Source: Trichuris trichiura
Taxonomy: Eukaryota > Nematoda > Enoplea > Trichinellida > Trichuridae
Reading direction: 5' to 3'
NCBI GenBank assembly: GCA_037903355.1
Contig: JBAJFE010000001.1
Location: forward strand, 1,116,001 to 1,180,000
DNA length: 64,000 bases
Positions 44,362 through 54,644 of this stretch are shown one piece after another. The translations under genes were made by a program, and so were the position numbers. The number at the start of each line of letters is the position of its first letter. Position 1 is the first letter of the stretch. The notes under the pieces were generated by a model, which saw only the letters and a program-made list of their open reading frames with translations, was not told the DNA's origin and made no database searches.

Positions 44362-46890
44362 TACTTCTACTCCTCTTCACGTGAAAGACGTAGTATACCA
44401 CTCATGCATTTCCGCCAATCATTTAGTCATGCGAAAATTACTGCTTGCCTATCAAATCTTCTCTCGCATTTTTCAGAACATGCAGTCACATAAGCAAGAA
44501 CCATTCATTAGGCTTTCCTGGAAGAGGCAGTGTGCACCTGTTCGTTTCGCTAGGCACACCAAAGGGAATTGTAGTGACAGGAAACTAGATTGAAGTGAAA
44601 ACGCTTAAGCGAAAAGATACAAAAGAAACTATAACGCAAGTTTGCCATTGCACATTAACCGAAAATCCTCAATGTGATGGGTATGGTTGATGCAGTACGA
44701 GCAAGTTGCCTATGTTTGGCCGAATCTTTGTCATCTTTAGTCTAAGGTCGCCTCAATTCACTGTGTACTGCCGACGTCTCTTGCTGCTTAAAAGTCCTGT
44801 AACCGCGCTGAATCTGCATTCCGGTATATAGGATGATGGAAACGCAAGAAGGAAGTTTTCTGCAGCAGTCTATAACTTGCCGCTTGTTGCCCCATAATGC
44901 TTTTGAATTTGCCGCCTCCACTTCTGGCGCACTTGAGCTAAGAAAAACGCCATTGTTCTACTGCGCCTTCCGTCCCCACTTGATGTCCTTTGAAGTTGTC
45001 GCCGCCACTTCTGGTGAGGGCGAGTTAAGAAAGACCCTCCTTATGAAGGTCTCTTTGAGAGCCCTCCTGCGCTAGAGATAATTCCGCCAGAGTTCCTCTT
45101 GTGTTTCCGAACGCCCTCGCACGAGGTTCCCATTCGCCCTGCCCCCCTCCACAGGGGCGAACTCGCCCACTTTGATAACCTATGGCATAGACGATTGCGG
45201 AAAGCCGTTCACCAATGAGGAACTCGAAGAACTCATGGAATAACACACGCGCAGCGACGACGACGTTATGGAAGATACACACGCTCAGATACCCTCGCAT
45301 TGGACGCTGCAAAAGCTTTGCGGTACAGTACTTTGCGGCAAGCTCAGGTCCTGAAGGATATAACTGCCGACGGGGACATATCCATGGAACATCGCCTCAT
45401 AGTTACACAAAGAATAACGCCTTCGTTGAAGCTGCTACAAGACTTATTTGATCAAGCGAAAAGAAGGCAGATACAGTTACCTATAACAATGTTTTTAAAC
45501 AAAGCTCCGACAGCCGCAAAGACGAAAGTTGTTAGGCGAACAGCGTTGCTACCAACAAGTTCAAGAAACTTCAGGACCCGGCGTTGCCCAAGAGATCGGC
45601 GCTCACCTACAGAAAGTGTATAAATTAATACATGATAGCCCAAACGTCTCTGCCGCAAACGTTTTGCTCAACTTGGATGTGTTCTGTGTGATGTTCACTA
45701 TTTCTGCTTAAGTGCGCTTCCTTGTTTTATATTTCTTCTGCATGATACCCATTTGATGCACCAGTACATTGTTTAGACCATTAAATCAAGGGGACTCTCA
45801 GGCGTTCAACGAAAGTGCATCCCACTTTCATATTTAATGTATCTAATGGCCTGGACTCTCATGGCTAACCTGATTGGACAACCGCAGTCTCATTGATGAC
45901 ACTGTCACGTAGCCAGATTCCGTAGTACCATGGTTTGAAACACCACTGGGAATCATAACCGCTCCGGGAAGAATTGAAGCGGACAGCACTGAATACGCAG
46001 CTAGAATACAAACTATTTATTCTTTTTCAACGGATTGCCTATGGAACGTGGAATTCAATTTTACACCGTAAGATGCTCAAAATGTTGGACGAATAAACCG
46101 CGAATAACGATGGCCACCTATATTTTGATCATGATGCGTAGACCACCCTACTACAGACTCAGCAGAACAAGTGTAAAGATTTTCAGGTACCAGTAATACA
46201 GTATGAAGAAGTATAGATATAATCTATTTGATTACTTATTAAAACCGATGACTTCCCCCCAATACAATTTGCTCAGTCAGTTGCCCTTAAGCTATTTAAT
46301 TATTTTTTTGTGAACTTCTATCATTTCGCCCAGCTCATAACTACAATATACCTTTGCTCCGCTACTGCTAAGTGGCGCTTAGTAATTTTGTCCACAGTAC
46401 TGCGGGTAATTTAGTTCCAATTTAAGCTTTAAATTTTACACATTCATGCTGTCGGAATTAGTTTCATTAACCGGTAAACGTCGCTCAAAATGCACCCCAC
46501 TGCCTACGTTGCCCAAGAAAGCAAAAAATACAGCGTAGCTTCAAAAATTTTCAATGATGCTCAAAACGATACCGCATTTTTGAATAGACTCAACCATCGT
46601 TGCGCGGAAGTCATTTCGATCAGGCTGCAACGGCAGCAACACTTCGGCGTTAAAAATTAAAACGTAACGCACTTTCCAAAAATCAGTTCGATAGGTATGG
46701 CGGTTGGTAGTAAGCGGAAAGCTTAGTCTGTCGTTTCACGAAATCGCTTCTTTAGTTCGTTATATACAAAAACCATTTTTTACACGCTCGCAGAAGGACG
46801 GCGCGCGAAAGCACTTTAAAATATTTGTAAGTTTCCTGCGTACGATTCTGCGATAGTGAAAACTGGAGAAAATTCTGTAAATGATATGCA

Positions 46891-46950
46891 GGTAGTGCCT
46901 GCACACTCTTTATGCACTGAAGCAGTATATAAGGCTATTCACCAGTATAC
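46891..46950 (+). promoter_or_regulatory. TATA promoter of membrane-protein gene 2
   Basis: GGTAGTGCCTGCACACTCTT followed by ATGCACTGAAGCAGTATATAAG, nearly identical to the block before paralogue 1. Confidence 0.75.
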
Positions 46951-46984
46951 GCTTCCTACGTTGTAAAGCAAAGTTTGTTCGAGA

Positions 46985-47284
46985 ATGCAGTATTTCGAGT
47001 TGATTATTTTTGCGATACATTTCTTCTTGTGCTGCTGGGCAGTCTTCATCTTAGACGAAATGCTAAGAGTCATTGAGGAGACAGACCGTGGCCAAGAGAG
47101 TGCAGCCCCTGAGACCCCGCCGATAGACGCGGCGGTAAGCGCGGCGGTTAGCGAGGCGGCAGAAGCGCCGCGGACGACGCGGGCGGCCAGGCGGAGGCCG
47201 CCCAGAGGAAGGGGGCCGACAGGGCCCCCACTACGTTCCTTAAACCTCCGAACACGGAGGGTTCTAGTAACGTTAGACGAGTAA
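46985..47284 (+). CDS. Small membrane protein with basic tail, paralogue 2
   Basis: 99 aa from ATG 46985. N-terminal hydrophobic helix (YFELIIFAIHFFLCCWAVFI), an Ala/Pro-rich acidic-to-neutral spacer, then the basic tail ARRRPPRGRGPTGPP and SLNLRTRRVLVTLDE. The tail aligns with paralogue 1 residue for residue, while the helix differs strongly but stays hydrophobic. Same promoter and poly(A) context. Topology is inferred from the single helix; no family recognised. Confidence 0.68.
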   Translation: MQYFELIIFAIHFFLCCWAVFILDEMLRVIEETDRGQESAAPETPPIDAAVSAAVSEAAEAPRTTRAARRRPPRGRGPTGPPLRSLNLRTRRVLVTLDE

Positions 47285-47332
47285 AAAAATTTTGTTTCTC
47301 TTTTGATCCAGAATTTTAAAAGATGGATTCTC

Positions 47333-47338
47333 AATAAA
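47333..47338 (+). terminator. Polyadenylation signal of membrane-protein gene 2
   Basis: AATAAA in TCAATAAAATGTTTTGATA, about 48 bp after the stop. Confidence 0.65.
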
Positions 47339-47857
47339 ATGTTTTGATATTACGAGCTTGTTCTTGTTCTCTTGCGGCATTGTTAGTCTGCTAAGCTATG
47401 AGCTATTCGCGGCAACTAGTTGAGCGACCATTAGCGAGCAAGTGCTCAGCGGCTACAGGCAGTGCTTTGGTCAGGTTGGAAGACAATGTTACGAGCTCAC
47501 TTTGGAAATTGTGTACGACCGCTGCCGTCCTTCTATCAATACGGGCAAGTGCGTGCTTGAATAGTTTGTTTTTGATTCTCTTTGCAGTCACTTTAGAGCT
47601 TTAACGTAGTGATCCGCCCACAACAAATGCAACAATAGCGTCTGATCTATCAAGTCGAATTTCGAAGAAAAACGTATCCTTTTCGGGTGAACCATTCGCA
47701 CATTCAATGCAACAGCGGAATGAAAAATAGGATGGCGGCAGCTTACCTGCTCCTGACCGTTAAACCTCAGTGCTTTGCGTGATTAATACATTTTCCAAGC
47801 AGGATGCGACTTGATTTCTTTATACCAACAATACTTCTCCCAGAAAAACGAGACAAA

Positions 47858-47986
47858 ATGACTTTTGAAACTCAGCTTTCCTCTGCATTCGGCTTTGAAG
47901 ATTGGTTTGTCTACGCTCCCTATTCCTTATTAGGGGTGCGAAAGAAAGGTTCCTCGATTACGCCCCCTCGTCCGCGTAAAACGTGA
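47858..47986 (+). CDS. Conserved 42-aa ORF, unit 2
   Basis: Encodes MTFETQLSSAFGFEDWF, then VYAPYSLLGVRKKGSS and a Pro/basic end. Same length and frame as 39722-39850, about two thirds identical in protein. Acceptor-like CTTCTCCCAG just upstream. Unknown function; may be an exon of a larger gene. Confidence 0.35.
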   Translation: MTFETQLSSAFGFEDWFVYAPYSLLGVRKKGSSITPPRPRKT

Positions 47987-48660
47987 TCGATCAGATAATA
48001 AGTCAATGTAAAAACAGAATTAAGTAAGCCAGCTTTTTAGGTATGGAATCGTACGGTCCTGGGGAAAAAAGTAGGCAAACTCGTGTACGAGCTGTCTCTG
48101 GGACGGAAGCCTAAACGGGAGCCTTCAACGTTTAAACGCTATGCGGAAGCAACCGTAGTTTTAATCTGCTACTCGATAGTTATATTTTTCTATTAGTACG
48201 TCTGTCTGCATCAAAACGTGAAGCTTAAACTGAAAGACAAAGACGGCAAAGGCCAACAGGCCAAACCCGTGAATCTGAAGATCTACTATGAAACCAATGT
48301 TTCTTGAAATTCAATAAGACTTCTACTCCCTTTGAAGACCTCCGTAAACCTATCAAGCATTCGAGGTGTTCTAAACCACGCACTTTCTATTCAAAAAACT
48401 CTGTTACCCGTACTCTTCGTATCCGTACACTACGCACTATTTTGTCGCTGTGTCGGTGGTTTCTGCCAATAATTCTTTCTAAGCTGCTTACCAAAAGGCG
48501 TTATTACAGATTTAACATTTTTTAAAAAATTATTGTCTCAGTGAAATTGCGAAGTTTCCTAATTTCATTGCTTGAGAAAATTATGGCTCCTTTCTGTGTT
48601 TCAGGTCTACTCGCGCCATTGAACTGCAGCTAAAACGACTGCAAACTTTCAAAGTTTCGT

Positions 48661-49430
48661 ATGTTTTGATCACGATGCGTAGACCGCTTTACTAGAGATT
48701 CATCAGAACACAACTTAAAATTCTTCAGGTACACATAATACAGTATGAAGAAGCAGAGAAGTCAGAACATACTTGAACACGTATTTGAACCAATCATTTC
48801 CCCGACTGATTTACCTAATCGAACTACCGTTAAACTATTCTATAATTTTTCGTGAATTTCTATCATTTTCCTTGGTTCACAACTACAGTACACCTTGGCT
48901 CTATCACTGCTAATTGACGCTTAGTAATTTTATCCACAGTCCTATGGGTAATTTAATTCTAATTTAGCCTTGAAATGTTAAACATTCATGCTGAAGCAAG
49001 TAGTTTCATTAATCGGCAAGCGTCCCTCAAAATGCATATACTGTCAATGCTGCCTAAGAAAATGAAAAATGATACGTGGCTTCAAAAATTTTGAATGTTG
49101 CTCAAAACAATACCGTATTTTTGAATACATTTGCTCATAGTTGCGCGCAGGTCATTTCGATCAGGCTGCAAGGGCAGCAGCACTTCGGCATTAAAAAGAA
49201 AAATGTAATGCAATTTTCAAAAAACAGTTCGATACGTATGCCAGGCATTTGCAAGCGAAAAGCTTGAACTGTCGTTTCAATAAATCGCATCTTTTGTTCG
49301 TTATATATAAAAACCATTTTCTCCACGCTCGCGGGACGACGGCGAGCAAAATCAGTTTAGATTATTTGTAAAATTTGGGCGGACGATTCTAACGTCATCA
49401 AAACTGGAGACAATTCTGTAAATGATATGC
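48661..49430 (+). repeat. Tandem unit 3, 5' part
   Basis: Matches 46123-46890 (GATGCGTAGACC, CAGTATGAAGAAG, TTAGTAATTTT, CATTTCGATCAGGCTGCA...). No coding block. Confidence 0.8.
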
Positions 49431-49431
49431 A

Positions 49432-49490
49432 GGTAGAGCCTGCCCACTCTTTATGCACTGTACCACTATATAAGACTGCTCACCATACTG
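49432..49490 (+). promoter_or_regulatory. TATA promoter of membrane-protein gene 3
   Basis: GGTAGAGCCTGCCCACTCTT and TATGCACTGTACCACTATATAAG, the third copy of the shared promoter; TATATAAG at 49467. Confidence 0.75.
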
Positions 49491-49522
49491 TAGATCATTA
49501 CTCTACAGATAAGGCTTTTCCG

Positions 49523-49729
49523 ATGGCTGTCGTTACTATTCTAATATCACTCATTCTTTTAATAATTATTGAGTGCATTATAAGGGCGCTTAATAAGCGC
49601 ATTAGAAATGAGCAAGCAGCGCCAGACAAACGCAAACGTATGGGTGCCTGGCAGCTTACGCGGTTGAGCGCGGTTTGGAAACATTGGACCAGAAATTCTA
49701 GTGTGTACCATTCCGCTCTTTTTGACTAA
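49523..49729 (+). CDS. Small membrane protein, paralogue 3 (divergent tail)
   Basis: 68 aa from ATG 49523. The N-terminal helix AVVTILISLILLIIIECII fits a membrane segment, followed by RALNKRIRNEQAAPDKRKRM. The tail WQLTRLSAVWKHWTRNSSVY then SALFD is unlike the Arg/Pro tails of paralogues 1 and 2. Promoter and upstream region are shared. Its last third is also present, inverted, at 59814-59917, because the palindrome boundary falls inside this gene. Confidence 0.55.
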   Translation: MAVVTILISLILLIIIECIIRALNKRIRNEQAAPDKRKRMGAWQLTRLSAVWKHWTRNSSVYHSALFD

Positions 49730-50059
49730 GCCTACACTCACCCCTTTGTCTAGCTTATCGGCGCCGCATATTCTACCTGCTTGATCAGGTTTGTTGCGCT
49801 TAAGTCATTTTCCTCGGTCGTGACTTCAATGATGACTTAATAAGAACGTCAGACTAACGGAGATGCTAATTGGGATACAAAAGAACTGTTTTGTGGACGG
49901 CACAGTTGTTCTTGTTTGCTGCGATCACAAAAACTGCTCTATACGTAGAACCGTGCTGTACCAACGTCTGATCAAGCAATTACTTATTCATCTACTTGCA
50001 ATGCAAACCAGAAAAATGTAACTGCCTCCAATAGACTCACCTATCGCCTGCGGCTCGGC

Positions 50060-51040
50060 TGTTTCACTTCCACTTGCGCAAGGAATAATCTCCGGCTCTA
50101 ACGAAAAAAGCATTCTTGCAACTACCGCTTCAAGTACTTGTCATACAAACTGGCAAATGCATTACTACCACTATCAGGAGAAACTCACTCCTGAGGCTTG
50201 GTTGTAATATTTTTACTTAGAACGGCTGCCTCTTCAAGGTCTGATGAACGACATAGTGCTGCAAACGTCATGTCAAACACATGCGAGAGAAATTAAAATA
50301 TGCTACAATTATCACTCCTAAATGCCATTTCTTCCTTTGGTACAGGCACCATAAATTCACCGAGAGCCGGGCGGTACTCCATGTGCGTAGGAGTAAGCAC
50401 TGGAGCTGCGTGGTTACTCTAACAAGAATAAAACAACCTATCTTGAGCACCACTCATCGCGCAATACAATAATAACACAAATAATAAACCTTTATGTTAA
50501 AGTTATATCGTTTTGCTTTTACGACCTCTTTAAATAGTAAACTCTAGCATTATCTCAAGAATGTACTCAGCACGTCAGATAAGGGATCTTCGTTTTCACC
50601 GAAACTAGAAAAGCAAAGCTATGCTTTGTAAGCATTCTATGCAACTTACCTTGTTGGAGGTTGGCCTTCGTCTACATTGTTATTGCATATTTTATGTATT
50701 TTTTCAGCGCACTTGTCAAACAACTGCACGGCTGTGCCTTGCACGTTTTCTAATGCAGGATTAAAAGCGCAGCGTTCGCTTACCTTTAAAAAGCAGCAAA
50801 TAATCAAAGCACGAAATTGGGCCGCTGTCTTCAGCACATACGAGTTTCGCTAAAACGAACAACTTCTCTAGCTGCAAGACGAGCTCCTTGTTGTTGCAGT
50901 GCATCGTAAGTGCAGTATGCGCAGCAGGAAATTTGTAACTCTGAAAAATGGCTAATTTTTCACAAGGTTGTGAAGAATCACTGTAAAGCGCTTTGATACT
51001 TTCGCTCGCTTCAAGTATGAGTGACGAACTTTAATTTTCA
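50060..51040 (-). pseudogene. Unknown multi-exon gene, left-arm copy (3' end lost)
   Basis: Exon blocks on the minus strand: about 51030-50857 (SIKALYSDSSQPCEKLAIFQ, ELVLQLEKLFVLAKL), 50783-50650 (VSERCAFNPALENVQGTAVQ, LFDKCAEKIHKICNNNVDEG; donor GTAAGT), a short FGENEDPLSD block, and EPEIIPCASGSETAA-like sequence near 50090. The last exon seen in the right-arm copy lies outside the palindrome, so this copy is incomplete. The helical and acidic composition gives no recognised family. Confidence 0.4.
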
Positions 51041-51894
51041 CTTCCTTTCTTAAGCCATTACTCTACTGGCAGAAAATAGCAAACCTACAGCGCTGAATAT
51101 TTGCTTGATAAAGTATCAACAAACAGTTGCCACAGCTACAGGTGATACGACCTGAATTAAGAGCAATAAACAACAGCTCACAGTTGATTAATTCGTCAGT
51201 GCCGTCGATCTACAGTGTTAGCAACGCTACTAAATAGACACGCAGGTACGACTGGTCTAAAATGCAGTGCAGTTCACGTGGGTTAATCTTTAGAAGCAAA
51301 TAACAGTTTATTTTCAAAAACAGAATCTATAATTTTCTTATCTTGAGTGAAGCACTCGAACGTTCTTTTGTATTTAAAAACGGTGATCGAAACTTCACCT
51401 AGCGCGTTGCAGGCCAAAATCAAAAGCATAGCGTGGAATAATTAATGTGTCCTAATCGCAAGACTGTTTGGATACTCATGAAACATTTCTGAACTAGGAA
51501 ACAACTTCGGATAGTGCAGCGACGAGGCGGCAGTAAAGGTGCGAATTCTTGCGCGAAGACTTTAACTAGAAACTACGGCTTCGTTGCTACTGTTTTCCGA
51601 AGGATATTTAATAGTATCAACAAACGCTTCTGCTCTTCTTTTCATAGGCGAAAAGCCATCGCGTCTGCCGTTTAATCTTTATCCTGCTGCCATTGGTGGT
51701 TTAACGTATTTACTCCATATTACCTGAAGAATGTTATCGCAGTTTTGTTTACATTTTCTTTTTTTTCCAGCGCGTACGGAACAATCATGGTGTATATTAT
51801 ACAGTGGATTTTACGCTACCTGCAAACGAAAGTAAGATTTGCAGTTTTGCTAATTTGTTAGGTTGAAGAATTTCCGCAAATTTTTCATCTACAA

Positions 51895-52172
51895 ATGGGG
51901 CGAAGAAATAACGACTCCTCAGCAACAGTAAAAACAGAAACTCTGAGCGAAATGGAAACGCGGCCGGAAGATTGCAACGTTTCGCTTGCTGGAGCTTCAG
52001 ACTTCACGAGCCGCGAGAATTATGATCAGCTTCCCGCTTTGGTCAACGAAACTGCCAGTCCGGTAGCATCCAGGAAGCTGGCGAAGAAATTGTACAAGTT
52101 GCTGCGAAAATCATCCGAGCAAGGAAAGAATTACTTTATCTATGGAATTATGGCTGTACAGAAAGCTGTCAG
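51895..52172 (+). CDS. NHP2-like (L7Ae/H-ACA snoRNP) first exon, left arm
   Basis: ATG 51895 to a donor AG/GTAAGC at 52173, about 92 codons. ENYDQLPALVNETASPVASR then KLAKKLYKLLRKSSEQGKNY and GIMAVQKAV match the N-terminal part of the NHP2 subunit, which binds the H/ACA guide RNA for pseudouridylation. The exon stops where the family continues with K-G-E-K-G. No further exon is present: the sequence runs into a hAT remnant and the palindrome centre, so the copy is truncated to its 5' part. Confidence 0.75.
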
Positions 52173-52318
52173 GTAAGCTTAGAATTGCGTGCGGATTAAA
52201 ACGTACTTTTCTGCAAATGCTACTCACAGGTCACGGAAAGCTCTGAGTGGAGTCGGCACAGTCACAAGCCCAGCCCAAAATACATTATAACACAACCACA
52301 TAATAGCACCACCAATAA

Positions 52319-53743
52319 TAATTGTTATTACAGCAGTTAATACCATGAAAAGTAAACCCCTGAACGGCAGATTATTCAGACACCAGTGTGAACAGAATGA
52401 TGATGATGATGTCAATCGCCTGTTACTACACACTGAAGATCGCTGGTTGCAAAGGGTGCTTGTTTAACTCGGTGTTACAGCCTCTTTGACACAGTTCTAG
52501 AATTTTTCTAGTGTGTGAACCTTTCTCCACCAGAAAATCTATAGAAAAACAAGAAGGATGTTGCGTATCTGGCAGACTTATACTACAAATTCAATGTAAT
52601 GAACATGCAGCTCCAAGGCAGCAACTTAAACTTGATTAAAACAAAAGGAGTCATATCTGCTTTCGTCAAGAAATTGCAAATTTTCAAATGAAACTTGCAG
52701 GCCGGTGAGTTCTATCAGTTTCCCCTTCTAGCTGCACTGAAGCAGGAAGGGCACATTGCTGAAGAAGAAGTTGAATTGTACTGCCAACACTTGCAAATGC
52801 TGCACGTTGACTTCACAGAATGGTTCAGTGATATCCTTTACTTGAAAATTCCACAGTGGGCAATACAGCCTATGTCCAACGTCGGCGAAGCGGAGATGGA
52901 ATTGCACTAAGAACTGATCAAACTGCAAAGCAATGAAGTGCTAAAACTGAAATGGAAAATGGGATATCAGCAGTTGTGGCAACAGCGCGAAATAAGGGAA
53001 CTGTATCCGCCGTTATGGGCTGCTGTTGGAAAATTCCTTATTGCGTTTCAATCGTCTTATCTAGCAGAATAAGGATTCAGCGCAGTTACAGAGCTGCTGA
53101 GTACCAAGAGAAGTCGGCTGGACATAGTGAATCAAGGGGATCACAGACTGCTGCTCACAAGGATGCAGCAAAACGTACAAAACTTGCTCGTACATCAAGC
53201 ACACTCACCGCATTCAGCTGTGTCCGTTCCTATGCAGTCGCGAACTTGCGTTATAGCTTCCTTTGTATTTCTCGCTTAAGCGTTTTCACTTCAATCTGCT
53301 TCCTTGTCATTACAATTCTGTTTGGTGTGCACACGAAAACAAATACACTAATACTGACTGTTTCTTTCAGGGAAGACTAATGAATGCTTCTTCCATATGT
53401 GACTCAACGTTCCGAGAAATGTGAGAGGAGTAGTGAAAGGCAGGCAGAAATTTTCACATCATAAAATCGTTGGTGCAAAAGCAGCAGTGGTATAGTACGC
53501 CTTTCACATGACCCGGAATAGAAGTCTTTGGGGCAACATGCTCTCACGAGTAGTGGTATTGCAAAACTTTTCCCACTGGTAGCGACCGAGGGAAACGTTC
53601 GAGAACCTACTGACCTCCCGGGTACGCCGCGTACAACCTTCTAGCTAATCAGCGCGCGCAAAATTGACCAGTCAGAATTGGAGGGCACTAGAGCTCAGCA
53701 ACATTCACACGGGGGCGAGGAAGAAAAAGTTTGAGAACCTATG
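52319..53743 (+). pseudogene. hAT remnant (family 2) in left arm
   Basis: The transposase is kept from TMKSKPLNGRLFRHQCEQND through LLHTED, FNVMNMQLQGSNLNLIKTKG, AGEFYQFPLLAALKQEGHIA and LCTEL-type end, with stops and frameshifts; the N-terminal half is deleted. The right terminus TTTGAGAACCTATG is present. The left edge abuts a fragment of the minisatellite unit (AAAATACATTATAACACAAC at 52276). Confidence 0.85.
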
Positions 53744-53754
53744 GGTTAGTGTTA

Positions 53755-54130
53755 CTATGTTATTGCGTTGTAACTTATCTTGTGCATAATTAGTCTATAG
53801 TTTGTTGTTCGGTCATAGCGTTATAACGTTAGTGCGTTGTAATGTATTTTTTGCATGATTATTCTATGCTTTGTTGTTTGTTCATGGTGTTATTATCTTG
53901 TTGTGTTGTAATGTATTTTGTGCGTGATTAGTCTATGGTTTGTTGTTTGTCATGGTGTTATTATGTTGTTGTGTTGTAATGTAATTTCTGCTCGAGTAGT
54001 CGATGGTTTGTTGTTCGGTTACAGTGTTATTACGTTGTTGTGTTGTAATGTATTTTCTGCATGAGTAGTCTATAGTTTGTTATTCGGTTATAGCGTTATT
54101 ACGCTGTTGTGTTGGAATGTATTTTGCATG
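53755..54130 (+). repeat. Minisatellite, ~68-bp unit, six units (left of centre)
   Basis: GTTGTAATGTATTTTGTGCATGATTAGTC-type units recur at about 53768, 53838, 53905, 53972, 54041 and 54110. Unit text includes TTTGTTGTTCGGTCATG. Confidence 0.92.
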
Positions 54131-54640
54131 ATAACGCTGTAACCCAACTATAACACTTTAACCGAGAAACAAACTATAGACTAATTATGCACAAAATGCA
54201 TTACAACACAACAACATAGTAACACCATGACCGAACAACAAACCATAGACTAATCATGCACAAAATACATTACAACACAACAACATTATAACACTATGAC
54301 TGAACGACAAACTATAGACTAATGATGCACAAAATACATTACAACAAAACAACACAATAAGACCATGACTGAACGACAATCCATAGACTAATCATGCACA
54401 AAATACATTACAACTCAACAACATAATAACACTATGACCGAAGACCAAACTATAGACTAATCATGCACAACATACACTACAACTCAACAACACAATAACA
54501 CCATGGCTGAACAACAAACCATAGACTAATCATGCACAAAATACATTACAACACGCTAACGTAATAACACTATGACTGAACAGCAAACTATAGACTTATT
54601 ATGCACAAGATACGTTACAACGCAATAACATAATAACACT
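54131..54640 (-). repeat. Same minisatellite, inverted, seven units (right of centre)
   Basis: From about 54131 the units are in reverse complement (CATTACAACACAACAAC at about 54201, 54270, 54338, 54407, 54475, 54544, 54612). The strand switch marks the palindrome centre. Confidence 0.92.
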
Positions 54641-54644
54641 AACC

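Larger units (their letters stand above)
42506..45184 (-). mobile_element. hAT element, family 2, inserted in Tigger A
   Basis: Ends CATAGGTTCTCAAACG and GATAACCTATG. Flanks acatagat and gcatagac agree at six of eight positions, an aged 8-bp target duplication. Internally deleted: only a transposase C-terminal remnant (minus strand, about 44640-44880) is left, and a Tigger element sits inside. Confidence 0.87.
42350..45650 (+). pseudogene. Tigger-like transposase C-terminal part, split by a hAT
   Basis: Left of the hAT: AINEKAMDIVNISKELGAEG, then FSYMLQGDIREHID. Right of it: DDCGKPFTNEELEELME, then (after stops and a frame change) RITPSLKLLQDLFDQAKRRQ and IQLPITMFLNK. The E-E-L-x-E-L motif and the terminal Gln-x-x-L/I-x-x-F-type tail are usual for Tigger transposases. 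No DDE core remains. Confidence 0.65.
42241..46120 (+). mobile_element. Tigger/pogo-type element A (host of the nest)
   Basis: The left end CAGGTGGCCCTCGTTATCCG is mirrored at the right by CGAATAACGATGGCCACCTA, with TA on both sides. Unit 2 has the uninterrupted sequence TTTCGTATGTTTTGATCACG at about 48656, so the insertion site is confirmed by an empty paralogous site. The transposase 5' half is deleted; a hAT interrupts what remains. Confidence 0.85.
46590..48660 (+). repeat. Tandem segmental duplication, unit 2
   Basis: Matches 38410-40110 and 41860-42240 of unit 1, without the unit-1-specific 1.7 kb. Its 5' part (46123-46680) matches 48661-49300 upstream of paralogue 3, so the array is head-to-tail. 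Confidence 0.88.
49633..54130 (+). repeat. Palindrome, left arm (~4.5 kb)
   Basis: Reverse complement of 54131-59917 when the 1.17-kb MITE of the right arm is excluded; about 93-95% identical by eye. Contains the end of paralogue 3, an unknown minus-strand gene, an NHP2-like exon, a hAT remnant and minisatellite units. Confidence 0.92.

Noticed and set aside
53755..54640. CRISPR array
   Set aside because: Units are a ~68-bp minisatellite without distinct spacers, they invert midway, and the host is an animal.
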